From the NCBI RefSeq assembly GCF_947507565.1, contig NC_089183.1, positions 2,232,001-2,296,000 of the forward strand: 64,000 nt of DNA, given 5' to 3'. The notes beneath the pieces were generated by a model that worked only from the letters and a program-made list of their open reading frames with translations, was not told where the DNA came from and did no database searches. The stretch comes from Oscarella lobularis (Eukaryota; Porifera; Homoscleromorpha; Homosclerophorida; Oscarellidae). The position numbers and the translations under genes are program-made. Below are positions 1 to 10,972 of this stretch, piece by piece (within the stretch, counting starts at the first letter, position 1; every line of letters begins with the position of its first letter).

Positions 1-1790
1 CTTTCGGAAGTGTTCTCCACGGCTGACTGTCTCGCATGTGTTCGTCTCAAACATCTCGGCCTCAATTCGTTAAACTTCGTCCCTGTCATGGAATCGGAAT
101 TCACTGCAACGCTGAGTTCTAACATTTCAGCGTTTTTTTCCAAGCTTGGCCTTTTGAGCAGTGTTGATCTCTCTTACATTTCTTGGCGCAGTGGCGGCAA
201 ATCAGATGCAAGCGTGAAGCAGGCTCTTTACGAAATTCTTCTAACCAGTTCTTCACTTACTCATCTTGAATGCTCAGGCACTCTCACCCTGGATTGCGTA
301 TGCGACGTTCTAAGAGCTACTAATCGATTCAGTCAACTCAAATTTCTTGAGAAAATGGATTTTCATAGTAATGGATATGATATTGGTGCTGAGAACTGTC
401 AAATTTCGACTGGGTGCAACGTTAATGATTATTGCAGCAAGCACGCTTTGAGAAATTATGCTGCTTTTTCTCGTGTTGTTTCTCTTTATGACCATAGAAT
501 ATTGCGGCGCTGCGGCGAGGCGATTCCTGCTCCAGTCTCGTCAATGCTTTACGCCGGACTGCTTCGCATGCAGACTGAAAAGGATTTTAAGATAGCAGAG
601 GTCATCGCTCGGTTTTTCGCCGGCTTGTTCAGAGAAATGGATTGGGATATTGAGAGAAACAAAAGCCGCTTGTTTTAGGCCACCATGCTTGTGGTTTGCT
701 AGAATATTTTTTTCGGAAATTTTCAGACTGTGTCATGAGTGATGATGGTACGAGAGATGTGAACTGTTTTGTTGAAGCCCTAGCGTCAAGTGTTTTCCAT
801 TTCTCGCCGTTTATTTGTTCACAACCTCTTCTTTTGCATTTGGCTGTGGAAGTCATTAGCAATCTTCCGGACGACGAATGGTATTCGAAGTACAACACCC
901 TAAGAAGATTTTTCGAAAAAGTGCCGGCAATCGTTCGTCAACACTTGGCTAAAAATAAAAGCCAACTTACTAAATTGTGCGTTCACCTAAGCGATGTCCT
1001 CGATTCCTATTCTGAAGTTGAAAGACTTCGATATAAGGAGATTTATCTCTGCGACTTTCTTGTCGGAGTTTCTACAATTGTTCGGGCTCTTTGTTCACTG
1101 TGCTATGGGCTGCCGAGTCTGTTCCGTGATTTCGTCAAAGTTCCTGAAGCTGTGGACAATTTGGCAGAAGTGGCCCTAAGAGGCTCGTATTTTTATTTTC
1201 ATGCTGGTAGGGGTAAGTCGAGTTACTGCGTGGCTGTCGAATTCCTGTCGTACATTGCTGAAATTCGCGACTTGGCGCATACAGTGTGCTTGCGAAAAGT
1301 CATCAAGGCTATTGTTGATGCGGCGTCGTGTTCGCCGCCAACCGAGAGAATGCGTATCGCCTCTTCGTATTTGGCTGCACTCCTTATTGTCAACGACGAT
1401 CTGGACTCAATCTGGCCTAACGATGTCGAGAGCAAAGATGCTCTGGTTGCTAAGGTGTTCGGAAAGAGCGACTATACAAGAGGCTTTTTTGAACGCACAA
1501 CTAAAGCCGAACTAAACTGCTATTATTACACGACACTTGTGCCTTTGGTGAATGTTTGCAACTGCTCTGAATTCCCCGCTGTCTCTGCTTTTGGCTTGAA
1601 CCATCTGGCATACTTTTGTTGCAGCGACTTTCATGCTCAGAACTATTTCGCCGAAACCGGGTTGTGTCCTTTGTGCCTTCTGAGAAAAGAAATCGGTGCC
1701 GATGCGGTTTCTGGGCTCTCAATCCCAGCGGAGTTGGAAGACCAGTTCGACGCAGTAATGAAAGCATGTCCGGTGCACAAAGAAGACTGA
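1..1790 (+). pseudogene. ZYG11/ZER1-like protein, 3' part, frameshifted (copy Z1)
   Basis: This is the C-terminal two thirds of the same protein encoded intact at 30649-33108; the 5' part lies left of the window. Frame 1 is open from base 1 to a TAG at 676. The homologous reading then continues in frame 3 to 1790, so one base has been lost or two gained near the A-run at 660-664. Before the shift the LRR-like part matches (for example LKHLGLNSL and VNDYCSKHALRNY). After it comes the ARM-like helical part (SYIAEI, RKVIKAIV), ending in a Cys/His-rich tail (CPLC and CPVHK). The shift could be a sequencing error, but three other fragments of this gene here are clearly broken, so I favour a pseudogene. 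If functional it would be a CUL2-RING substrate receptor. Confidence 0.7.
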
Positions 1791-1793
1791 GCC

Positions 1794-2138
1794 GGACGAG
1801 AGCGACCAAATGAATCGCATTTTGTGTTTGTTAAGTTTATCGTTGTTGGTTGGTCTTCACAATCTCGTTTTGTATGTGAATATGATGTTTTTGTTAAGTA
1901 AATTATGTTGTTTAATGCGCGGGCGGGTTTTCGTCTAGAAGCTGCACGCCTTCTTCTAGTGGTAGGCGAAACAAAAGAGAAATCGAACTATGTGCTCTCA
2001 CATGACTCGGTGTCGACTACAGATATTCTCTTGCGAGGAATTCACTGCACGCTGCCTCTAAGCCACCTAGCGTCCTAAAAGTACACAAGCTGGTATTACG
2101 CTAAAATCTACGAAACTGCCATCCGAAAGGCAATAAAC
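1794..2138. other. Non-coding spacer, conserved 3' flank of FBXO22-like copies
   Basis: No gene is visible. From about 2050 the sequence matches 6240-6360 and 23310-23430. These are the 3' flanks of the FBXO22-like segments and carry the shared phrase AACGTCAGAAATCCAAAAGC, so this is part of the duplicated mosaic. Confidence 0.6.
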
Positions 2139-3384
2139 TTAGCTGGGTAACGTCAGAAATCCAAAAGCAAACGTGAAAGCATGCTGAAACGTTTCAAGAC
2201 GCTTTCGCTTCTCAGAGTGCTTGTGATCTCCTTGATCGTCGCCTTCGTCGTCGCCACCCGCGCCAGCCTCATCCTCACAACCGCAGGCACCCAATTCGCC
2301 AATCTCACCATTGCCCAAAAAACCGACGACAGGAACGCCGAGAAAGAGCGCTCGCATCGAGTGCAAAGGATCCGACGACGATCCGGGTACGACGACGTCT
2401 CGTCGCCCGACGCAAATACACGCAAAACACGCGGCAGATCGAAGCGTCGACGCGCCACAACCCCAAATCTCGACGAACTTTCGCCATCAAGTCTCCAACG
2501 TCTCCAACGTCAGGTGACACCACGGTAGCGGGCCGAAAACCGACTCCTCCGAGTGCCAATCCAAGAAGGGACGAATTAGGATAAGGAATCTCTGTCGCAC
2601 CGACGTAGCAGCGGATACCCCCTATGACCGTACCGCCGACGAGCGCACTACTTAGTTCGCTACCATGGCGATGATGACGACAACGAAGAAGTCCGCGATA
2701 CAACGGCTGACTGCTACCGGGTAAACATTGACTTTCCCTGGACGTCAAGCAGAGAACGAGACGTGAAGACTCGTAATCGATGACGCCACTGGGAAATAAA
2801 TTCACGAGTTCCTGCTTGGGCCGGCAGCTACGGTCGACGAAGCTACTAAAAGCAAAGAGACGGCGAATCGCGTTCTCGGTGAATTTTTCCAAACTCTCAT
2901 ATCCGTTCAAGCCGAGCAGTTGAACGGACATATTATTTAATCGAGGAATGACGAGCGTCGTCACGACGACCGGTTGTTTATCGTCCGACTGGAAAACGCG
3001 TCCGTCTTTGCCGATGACGCCGACGTCTCGGTTGTGGCAGAATATTGCCACGCAATTTGATGGTATTATTCTACGGCAAAATGACGTCACTACGTCGACG
3101 TCATCGTCATCGTCATGATCGTCGTTCTGCGAAAGGAGAGCTGGTGGTGCGCGTTGGAGCGTGTCGATGTGAGAAGCGACGTCAAGTAGGCATTCGGCGT
3201 ACGTCGAACGCGCAGTAAAGTGGCTCGAGAACGCTCTGACTGCGTTTGACGTCCCGCGTTGAGCCGTTTCGCGCCATAGGCGATTGACTCAACTCGCTCT
3301 GGCAAGCGTGCGAGCGTTACAATGACGGAAAATTTCGTAAAGGACGACGGGCGCGGGAAGGTCGAGAGGCGATGCGGAAGTCAT
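2139..3384 (-). pseudogene. FBXO22-like F-box/FIST protein, disrupted (copy F1)
   Basis: On the minus strand an ATG at 3384 opens an F-box (LYEIFRHCNARTLARAS), followed by a FIST-type region (NCVAIFCH, VIGKDGRVF, TTLVIPRLNN) and the C-terminal block GVPVVGFLGNGEIG, which closely resembles the PLFGFFGNGEIG block of vertebrate FBXO22. FBXO22 is a SKP1-CUL1 substrate receptor. Two lesions are visible. A TGA at 3289-3291 replaces the TGC (Cys) found in copy F2 and conserved in FBXO22. A frame change near 2455-2500 separates the FIST region from the C-terminal block. The frame ends at 2139 after a QHAFTFAFGFLTLPS tail. Probably a pseudogene; an unrecognised short intron could explain the second lesion but not the TGA. 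Confidence 0.65.
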
Positions 3385-3808
3385 CGTTTTAGCGCGCGCG
3401 CGTCGTCGGAAGACGAGTCTCTCGTCTCGCTCCTTTGGACGACGATGTGAGTTGAGGCTGTGGTGACAACGACTGAGGGGCCACTTTCACAGCACACGAC
3501 AGCGTCAGTTTTTATGAGAATGCTTCGGAATGGAAATTGGCGATCGCAGCGATTCAGCGCGCATTGATACGGGCAAAGGCAAACGTGAGGAATGTACACG
3601 CAGAAAAGTGACAGCGCATGGGCACTTGGCATGCAGAGAGCCTCCGGGCTGAGGCTGTTAGGCTTTGGCTGATATTATTACGGGAACTCGAATTCATACC
3701 CACCCAACCTAGAATCTTTAGGTGAAAAAACCGGCGAATCAAATGCAGGAAAATAGGCGCGGTTTTCCCCTTTCTTCTTAATTAAATCCTACTAGCTCAC
3801 TGAATCAC
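3385..3808. other. 5' flank shared by FBXO22-like and DUF985 segments
   Basis: Divergent spacer between the FBXO22-like start and the DUF985 stop. The part 3464-3735 recurs at 19132-19400, and the part from about 3688 (GAATTCATACCCACCC) recurs at 9620 and 19362. These are used as junctions in the mosaic. Confidence 0.55.
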
Positions 3809-4303
3809 TCACGTACTCTCAGTTAGTTTGAGTATGACCTCTTCTGCTTTAGGATACTCCTCCAACAAATCCTTCCTGTTTCCTGCCACAAATCCTTTCG
3901 CGACAAAAGCCGGCGCAACTGTCAAACCGCATAATGCCCACGCGTCATCCCTGAGAAGATACGCTCCGAACCACGTTCCCTTCTTCACCACGTGAAAAGG
4001 CCGCTGACCGGAAATGACGTCAGAGCCAACAATGGTGCTTCTCGCGTGATCGCTCTCCTTTGCGTCCAATTCGACTACGACGATAGGCGAGCCGAGATAG
4101 AAGTGATACATTTCGTCTGCGTCGACTTTGTGAAAAAGCGATCGGTTGGCGTTGCGTAGAGCGTAGTAGATGTGCGTGCTTGCTCCGCGAGCTCCTTCGG
4201 CTGACTCGTTTGAGGATTTGGCGCGATGAACTTCTCTATAGTAGCCGTAGCAATTGCGAGGGTAAGGCTCCAAGGCCAATTCGGCGCAGATCTGCTTGAA
4301 CAT
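3809..4303 (-). CDS. DUF985 / cupin_5 family protein (copy D1)
   Basis: A 164-residue intronless protein with the marks of the DUF985 (cupin_5) fold. There is a GYYREVHR motif at residues 20-27, a metal-site-like FHKVDADEMYHFYLG at 57-71, HVVKKGTWFGAYL near 104-116, VAPAF at 129-133 and a conserved closing EEYP. DUF985 proteins are small cupins found in bacteria and many eukaryotes, and the biochemical role is mostly unknown. The usual family length is about 150-180 residues, so this copy looks complete. It lies just upstream of and antisense to the next duplicated block, and a frameshifted sister lies at 9952-10460. Confidence 0.85.
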   Translation of the reverse strand: MFKQICAELALEPYPRNCYGYYREVHRAKSSNESAEGARGASTHIYYALRNANRSLFHKVDADEMYHFYLGSPIVVVELDAKESDHARSTIVGSDVISGQRPFHVVKKGTWFGAYLLRDDAWALCGLTVAPAFVAKGFVAGNRKDLLEEYPKAEEVILKLTEST

Positions 4304-4952
4304 CGTGAGTTGCTTCAGTTTATCCGGGTGTCTGTTTCGAACATCCGGTGAGCATATTCACGCTCCAGACGAGCGCTATTCTTATGTGCAGTTGGATGCC
4401 TGTGCCGCACAACGCTCCAATTTTGAAAAAAAAATCCCGGAAAAACACAAACAAACAACTGCTCAATAGTATTTCAGCCTCTTCTAGTTACCTTCTAATT
4501 AAAAATGGTTAAGCCTGACAGTTTCTCCGTTGCTTGAGAGGGAGGCTATTAATTATTTATTTGATTTTCAGACATGTGCCTGAAGGACGCCGGCCGTTCA
4601 GAAAAGAAAGAGTAGAAGTTCGCTCTACTACAAGGTAGCGCGCTTTAAAAACCAGGCTATATTAGATTGATTTTCTCATGCAAGGGGAAGAGGAAGGAAA
4701 AATCTGTCAATCCCTAAAACAAGCACTACAACAGCATGAATCTTCTTCTATACGCTGTCAGTGACCGATCACCTACAGAATCATGCATTTCTCCGACTTC
4801 AACTTTAACCACGCGCACTGCTCCAGAACTATAGAGAGAAGAGAAAGAACTCAGTGAAAACAAGGTACAAATGTCTACGGTAGGCACTTTTGGTCGATTT
4901 TCTGACAAGATTCTGTGCACCTTAGAATAGACAAGCTATAACGAATTAATTT
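4304..4952. other. Duplicated non-coding stretch (sister of 21541-22051)
   Basis: No supported gene. Bases from about 4470 to 4952 match 21560-22050 closely. In the right-hand copy a 64-codon plus-strand frame (21835-22029) is open. Here the same frame is cut by a TAG near 4830, so it is either non-coding or a lost exon. Confidence 0.5.
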
Positions 4953-5690
4953 TTACCCACATGAATTAATCAACTCACTTTCTTTCGTTCTCCGCAATGA
5001 CATGAACACGTCGTCGAATGGCGCAAGAAAGAACACAAGACGCCCTTTTCGCCAAAGATCGACAAAGAAAAAGTCGCCCTCCGGAAGACGGCGCAGCCCA
5101 GCAATGAATTCCGCGCGCGCTCTTTCGAACGTGGCCTCTGTCCCGTTAAGAACTACCGCGGAGAAGACGTTCTCGACGTTCGTCGGGAATCGAGAGTCGT
5201 TGGATGCAAAAGCGTGATCGACTGCCGTCGCTTTCTTCTCTATTGAAACGATCTTTTCCCACGGGAATTCCCATTGCGTGGAGTATATATAGCAAATCTC
5301 GACGAAAAGGTAATCGTGCGCTGGAACCGACATCGTTTCGATTCGTTCTGGATTGGCGCTTTTGCACGACCAAAACTTATTGCACGCTTTAAAAATCCCA
5401 GTGCGAGTCGCTTCGTCAGATAGGACGAAATGACCCGACTGAAAATCGGCGGCTATAATTTATTATTGCAACTATTGTCTCAATGAAGGTTACTATATCG
5501 TGCGTGTGATACTTTGTTTAGGAGCTCCGAAATGGCGCTCTAGAGTTTGCAAGGCGTGCTTCCGGTGCAAACCGATGTCGTAGGATTTCATAAATTCAAA
5601 TTTTCCACTATGAATTTCAAAGTAGAGTTTGATGTAAAACTCGTAGTTTTCGCTGAGCTCGACGTGAAGGCGCGACATTGGACGAAATTC
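4953..5690 (-). CDS. Unrecognised family U, 3' exons (copy U1)
   Basis: Two minus-strand exons: 5690-5513 and 5452-4953. They are joined by a 60-nt GT-AG intron (donor GTATCA, acceptor ATTATAG), which puts both in one frame. Exon one reads MSRLHVELSENYEFYIKLYF and contains YDIGLHRKHALQTLERHFG. Exon two contains FVLSDEATR, KACNKFWSCKSANPERIE, PAHDYLFVEICY, EFPWEKIVSIEKKATAVDHAF and LPEGDFFFVDLWRKGRLVFFLAPFDD. I do not recognise the family. Conserved aromatic and acidic motifs across three copies argue for real coding sequence. Upstream exons visible in U2 exist here near 5930-6125, but their start is ACG instead of ATG, so U1 may be inactive. Confidence 0.55.
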
Positions 5691-6129
5691 CTGAACAGAT
5701 AGAAATGTAAGCCGGTTGACTGACAGCTAGCTAGCCGGGTATAAGGAGCCCCCAATAGGATCGTTACTTCTCGCTACCGCCAAACAGTGGCTAAAGGTGA
5801 GAAACATTGTTTTCGGAGCCTGTACAGTCTACGGTAGCGAATGGCTCGTCGACACGACGCCCCAAAACGACATGAGGCAACGATAATACAAAATACGCGC
5901 TTACAAGCCCATGGAGTAAACAAATGCGGCCGAGAGAACGCTCACCGTCATTCCTCTTGCTGGCACAGAGAGCGAAAATCCGGCCGCGTGGTGCAGGCGA
6001 TTGACACGTGATTGTCTGAATGTACAAACCCCGGACTAAGCTCGTTGGTCTCTGGATATAACTATAACCTTGCCGCCTGTCTCTTTCCACGTTAAGCTGC
6101 CAGGTAGTGGCTTTTCTAAACAAGTATCC

Positions 6130-6362
6130 GTCTTTTGGTAGGTGAAAAAGGAGAAATAGAGCACGCTCGTAGTTTAATTAATTCAATAATTATTTAAATT
6201 CCCTAAACGTTGCTTCTCAGTGCATGCAGTCACTCTAGTCAACGTCTAAAAATAAGCCAGCTGGTACCGAGCAAAAAAACTATAAAACCTCCATCAGAAG
6301 ATATGAAAGAAGAAGGCAACAAATTTAGCTGAGTAACGTCAGAAATCCAAAAGCAAACGTGG
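6130..6362. other. Mosaic spacer ending at a recombination junction
   Basis: Bases to about 6362 match the 3' flank of the FBXO22-like copies (23180-23430). At about 6362 the sequence switches, across the shared string ACGTGGACAAACG, to the 3' UTR of LDLa receptor type 2 as seen at 13340. No gene is visible. Confidence 0.6.
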
Positions 6363-6399
6363 ACAAACGAACGTCTTATTGCGTTGCGTTTTTTGCTTT

Positions 6400-6914
6400 T
6401 GTAGCTGAAATGCAAAGAGATAGAGAGAAAGAGAGAGAGAGCTAGACGAGAGTTTTTTGGGCTGTGCTGTGTTTTAGCCTAGCTGTTTTATGCATGGGTG
6501 CGTCAATATATGGACGAACAGAATGTCGGTTTACGTCGTGGGTGATTAGACACGTCATAATCTATATCTTACGACCATTTCTTCTAAAGGCAGAGACTTG
6601 GTTAAATATTCTGGGAGTCTCTTATAGAATGTGCTAACCGGAAAACCGCAGGAAAAGGAATCAGTGATTGTAGCGTGCGTTCTTCGTGAGTCACGGCGGA
6701 TCTTCCGTATTTTTCTCGGTCGCGCTGTATAATCGTCTTGTTGCGTCGTCTCGCACCTTACTATGAAACACCCAGGTAGATATGAACCCTTCAAGTTGTC
6801 AAAAGCTAGGATCTTAGATACATATTTATTTGACTAACGTACGTCAGCCACTACATGCATATCGCTCGTTTAGAAGACAGCCTCAATTCGAGGGGATAAT
6901 GGGACTGCACATTT
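6400..6914 (+). promoter_or_regulatory. Conserved 5' region of L1 receptor, copy a
   Basis: About 500 bases that are strongly conserved upstream of all three L1 copies (also 13385-13895 and 27870-28362), including TTTTAGCCTAGCTGTTTTA, a TCAATATATGG TATA-like site and TGACTAACGTACGTCAGCC. Conservation over neutral-looking DNA may reflect recent duplication as much as promoter function. Confidence 0.4.
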
Positions 6915-6954
6915 ATGTTACCGGGCCACCCTGTTTCTAGATTTTTTAATTATA

Positions 6955-8501
6955 GTGTCCGTCGACAAGAAACTCTTTCGTTTAGGCTTTACCTTGCTCT
7001 TTCTGTCGTCATTGCTCGCGCGTTCAATTCACAGCGCGCGAAGTCTCTCGACGTGCACGCGTCGCCGCGATTTTCAATGCCACGACGGACAGTGCATTTC
7101 TCGACGTCATCATTGCGACGGTAAGTTTGACTGCGACGACGGCTCAGACGAAACGTTCGGCTGTAAGCGACGAAGAAAACGGTCCGTCTGCTCTTCTTCC
7201 GAATACGAATGCGCAAATGGACGATGCATTCCGTCCGAGCACGTGTGTAACGGCGACAACGACTGTTTAGACTTTTCTGACGAATTGGCATGCCCGGCGA
7301 CGACAGCGACAACGGTGACGAAGAAAAAGAAGTCGCCGCCGCCGGCGCCTCCGCCGCTTCCGCCGCTACCGATGACGACGTCGACGATGACTTCGACGCC
7401 TCAACCTTGCGCGCATAACGACTTTCGGTGTGCAAATAACGAACGCTGCATTTGGAGATCGTTCGTGTGCGACGGCTTCGACAACTGCGGAGACTATTCC
7501 GACGAATCGGCGTGCTCGACAACACTTCCTACGACGCCGGTGTCAAAATGTCCACCAAGCATAACTGTTAGGGGATACGAAGTCAGTGTCGTTTCGTGCG
7601 CAACGAGCCGAAAATGTATTTTGTCGTCGCAAGTCTGCGACGGAGACAACGACTGGCGGAGACAATTCGGATGAACGGGAGTGCGAGAAGACTTGCTCGT
7701 GGTACCAGTTTCGGTGTAGAAATGAACGATGCGTGTCAAGAGGAAGAGTTTGCGACGATGTCAACAACTGCGGTGATTACTCTGACGAACTCAACTGTCC
7801 CACTCCCGTGCCTCCTCAGACATTTCAATGCCGTAATGGGGACATCATTTTGAAATCGCAGCAATGCGACGGCCACGACGACTGCGATAACGACGAAGAC
7901 GATTGCGGTAGTAAGAGGAACATCGGAGGTACGTGGGCGCATTTTATACTCTATATAATAATTAGCGATTTCTGTTTAGAATACGGGGTACGGCCGCTTC
8001 AAATAGTGTTCATCATCTTCACAAGCTGCGTCTTCTTGGCCATGATCGTCTCCGTCTTGTGTGTTTCCTTTCATTACATAAAGGATAAGCGACGTAGTTG
8101 GCTGGAAAATCGACAAAGCCGGTAAGACGGGTATTATTTTTACTGAGACCCCATGCACAAGCGTCTAGCAGAAATACTCCTAATCGCTTTTTCTTAGAAG
8201 GAACGCAAGACGGACGTCACAGCAACGTGGCTGCGTTCCAACAAGACGAAACGTCGCCCAACGTACGCTCAGCGATGCAAGCGAGCGTCTTCCCACCTAC
8301 GGCGAAGCCGCAGAAATGCGCCCTGTGGAGCGCACTCTCAGCGATGCAAGCGCGCATCTTCCCACCTACGACGAAGCAGTAGAAATGCGCCATGCGGAGC
8401 GTACGAGACGTACATTGCTCAGCGTACTATTGGCGGTGCAAGGCGTGTCGAGGCTTCTACGAGTTGATTCGAATAATGTAGAGCACGAAGAGGACGCGTA
8501 A
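6955..8501 (+). pseudogene. LDLa type 1 receptor, frameshifted (copy L1a)
   Basis: Sister of the intact gene at 28363-30044. It keeps the hydrophobic leader, LDLa1 ([18 protein letters not shown]), the RRRKRS site, LDLa2, a proline-rich linker and LDLa3. An LDLa4/5 hybrid follows, then LDLa6, an atypical LDLa7, a TM segment and the tail exon with LPTYGEA and LPTYDEAV repeats. Two lesions: the ATG at 6915 (equivalent of 28363) is out of frame with the leader, and an extra G at about 7655 shifts the frame inside the fourth LDLa. The coding match resumes in frame 2 (to 8122) and again after an intron (GTAAGA at 8123, acceptor CTTAG), ending at 8501. LDLa4 and LDLa5 are fused, which suggests unequal recombination between modules. 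Likely a pseudogene. Confidence 0.75.
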
Positions 8502-9028
8502 CTTCTTCTAGATTATATGTACGGTATATACGTAGAGGCCTGATGAAGCAATGATGAAAGCCTATCCAGCATACATACGGGAATTTCTTCGTTTCATGTC
8601 CTTACCTCGATCGTGCTTCTTTCTGCACTTTCGGCGTGCAATCAGAAGACGCTCGACTGCAAAAAGAGCCAAATCAACCAGACGCTCGCGACCTTGCCGT
8701 TCACGGTTGTTTCCGTGATAGAATAGTTTCCTGTGATGCTGTATCCTCACAAGGGGCCTCACCTCTGAGCGTAAACAAATCGTTTCGCCACCCCCACGCA
8801 CTAGAGCAGTCGCATTTCTCGTCGTGAAAATCAGTACATATGTCCACACTGAAAGCGGTGTAGATTCGAGACGATTGGGTCGATGCATCCTGAAGTAAGG
8901 AGTCGTTCGTTACCTAAAAGAAGCTTCCTGTGCTGGCACTAGAGTCGCAAACCGTGCTGAAGAACGAAGAAGGGTTGCCCACCGTCACGTGATCGAGTCG
9001 CCTCGCACAAACCCGGATTAAAACCGAC
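8502..9028. other. Intergenic segment shared with 30045-30648
   Basis: No supported gene. It is collinear with the L1c-to-Z4 spacer at 30045-30648, showing that L1 and ZYG11-like genes were duplicated as a linked pair. A short hydrophobic frame (CNQKT/LDCK at 8640 and 30220) is not consistently open. Confidence 0.55.
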
Positions 9029-9622
9029 GTGGACGTTCGTCTCGACACGCTGTCCGATTGGGCCATCCAAAGCCTGTGCGAAACGTTTTTTGTTCCGCGT
9101 TTGTCTTCACTGGGTGATATACCAGCTCTTCCCTTGCCCTCCGTCGCCGAGATTCTTCTTGGCGACCCCTCGTCTTCAGTCTGCCTGCCTTCGCCTATCG
9201 CCAACCGTATAATCGACGGACTCGCTCGACGTGGAAAGCTGACAGCGAGCGTCCTTGACATTCTACTCAATCGAAATCGCTTTCGTTTGACGGCTTTGCC
9301 TCTCTACTTCCTCGCCGACATCGACCCAGAAGCAGTCGTAGAAAAAATAGCGAAATCGATCGACGTGACGAGCATCGACATATCGTTCAGTCCGTGTTGG
9401 GCAGATTTGTCGACTCCTTTTTTGAAAGTCGTCAAGGGCAACTGCAAGGAGTCGTTGACGAGCTTCGGTGCCCGTCACGTCGTCGGCGAAATTGGATTAC
9501 TCGAGCTTCCGCATTTTTCAAATCTGAGGCATTTGGACGTTAGATTCACGTCTGTTTCTCGTGAAGATTTGCGCGCGTTTGTTTCGAGTCTACCTCTATT
9601 GGAGCATCTTTGCATTTCTGGA
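9029..9622 (+). pseudogene. ZYG11/ZER1-like 5' fragment (copy Z2)
   Basis: Matches the first ~200 residues of the intact protein at 30649. That part includes the BC-box-like TLSDWAIQSL, the Cul2-box-like LPSPIANRIIDG and the first LRR-like repeats up to LLEHLCISGI. Its start codon is GTG where the intact copy has ATG. At about 9622 the match stops dead and the sequence switches to the flank of the FBXO22/DUF985 segment (GAATTCATACCCACCC). The frame then ends after a dozen unrelated residues. A truncated copy made by recombination. Confidence 0.8.
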
Positions 9623-9951
9623 ATTCATACCCACCCACCTACAAGTAGAATCTTTAGGTGAAAACGGGCGAATCTAATACAGGAAAATAGGCGCGGTTTT
9701 CTTATGCGGCTTGCACTCCGGCAAGTGTAACCAAAAAAGCAAATGTACAGGAACTCTTAGAAGTGATTAATTAGATATGATCTGTCTAACCTACCTGCCT
9801 GGAAAACCCATGCGCCAGTTAAAACCGTATTGCTGGTTTTTCACTTTAATTGGGCCAACCAAGAACAGCGTGCAGTAGCAGTGCACAGGTACATTTCAGC
9901 TCATGAAAGAAAGCCCATTTCTTCTTAAATCATACTAGCTCACTGAATCAC
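9623..9951. other. Duplicated DUF985 3' flank
   Basis: Matches 19362-19680 nearly end to end (for example TTATGCGGCTTGCACTCCGG and the TACAGGAACTCTTAGAAGTG stretch). No gene visible. Confidence 0.6.
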
Positions 9952-10460
9952 TCACGTACTCTCAGTTAGTTTGAGTATGACCTCTTCTGCTTTAGGATAC
10001 TCCTCCAACAAATCCTTCCTGTTTCCTGCCACAAATCCTTTCGCGACAAAAGCCGGCGCAACTTTCAAACCGCATAATGCCCACGCTTCATCCCTGGGAA
10101 GATATGCTCCGAACCACGTTCCCTTCTTCACCACGTGAAAAGGCCGCTGACCGAAAATGACGTCAGAACCAACAATGGTGCTTCTCGCGTGATCGCTCTC
10201 CTCTGCGTCCAATTCGACTACGACGATAGGCGAGCCGAGATAGAAGTGATACATTTCGTCTGCGTCAACTGTGTGAAAAAGCGATCGATTGGCGTTGCGT
10301 AGAGCGTAGTAGATGTGCGTGCTTGCATGCTCCGCGAGCTTCTTCGGCTTACTCGTTTGAGGATTTGGCGAGATAAACTTCTCTATAGTAGCCGTAGCAA
10401 TTGCGAGGGTAAGGCTCCAAGGTCAATTCGGCGCAGATCTGCTTGAACATCGTGAGTAAG
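9952..10460 (-). pseudogene. DUF985 / cupin_5, frameshifted (copy D2)
   Basis: Nearly identical to D1 over its C-terminal 100 residues (YHFYLGSPIVVVELD through LLEEYP). A 4-base insertion near 10325-10332 (GCTTGCATGCTCC here, GCTTGCTCC in D1) breaks the frame between the N-terminal GYYRE region and the rest. The first exon sequence is still recognisable up to the ATG equivalent near 10450. Without the N-terminal half the cupin metal site would be incomplete, so this is probably a pseudogene. Confidence 0.75.
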
Positions 10461-10972
10461 TTCGGTTTATCCGGGTGTCTGTTTTACTTGTAAACCTTTA
10501 CCTTGTGTTTTCACTTATATTGTTCAACCTTTCACAAAACCGATTACTTAATAAAAACTGAACTTGCGCAGGTCTTCTTACGCGAAAGAAAAATCATGCC
10601 TGCAAGCATACTTGTATTCCTCGGTCTCCAAATTGAATTGCACATGCGCTTTGGAATAACTTCCGCCCTGGCGTTCCACGGTCAGGCACAACATCCGCCC
10701 CTGCAAATCTCAACGGTTATCAAAGGGTAACACGCGTCGATGACAATATCACTGAAGCGAGCCGGTAAGACGTACAGCCGTTCAACCCCTATCCGTATAG
10801 CGAGAAGGATTGTGGGGAGGATCGACCTCAATGAGAGTCTTCCTGTATATGGACGGGCATAACGGACCTCTCGCCCTGCCGCAACGCTCTTAGATTGTTC
10901 AAAGACCTCCCGCACGCCATAGCACGACTCTTTTTCGATTACTTCCGGGTCTTCTCTTTTCCGCGTTCCTGC
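10461..10972. other. Upstream region of L2a
   Basis: No supported gene. The last 120 bases match the region upstream of L2c at 48590-48710, for example CAACGCTCTTAGATTGTTCA. They are probably the 5' flank or 5' UTR of the L2 receptor. Confidence 0.4.

Noticed and set aside
2181-2528. Plus-strand frame with a hydrophobic start (LLRVLVISLIVAFVVATRASL), also at 23432
   Set aside because: It is antisense to the conserved C-terminal part of the FBXO22-like gene, whose minus-strand reading matches a known family.
3289-3291. TGA at a cysteine position as a selenocysteine codon
   Set aside because: The paralogue uses TGC, the same copy has another frame break, and I see no SECIS-like structure. A nonsense mutation is simpler.
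6989-7525. Long arginine/serine-rich minus-strand frames opposite LDLa exons, also at 28433 and 11379
   Set aside because: Low-complexity mirror images of LDLa codons; no domain features.
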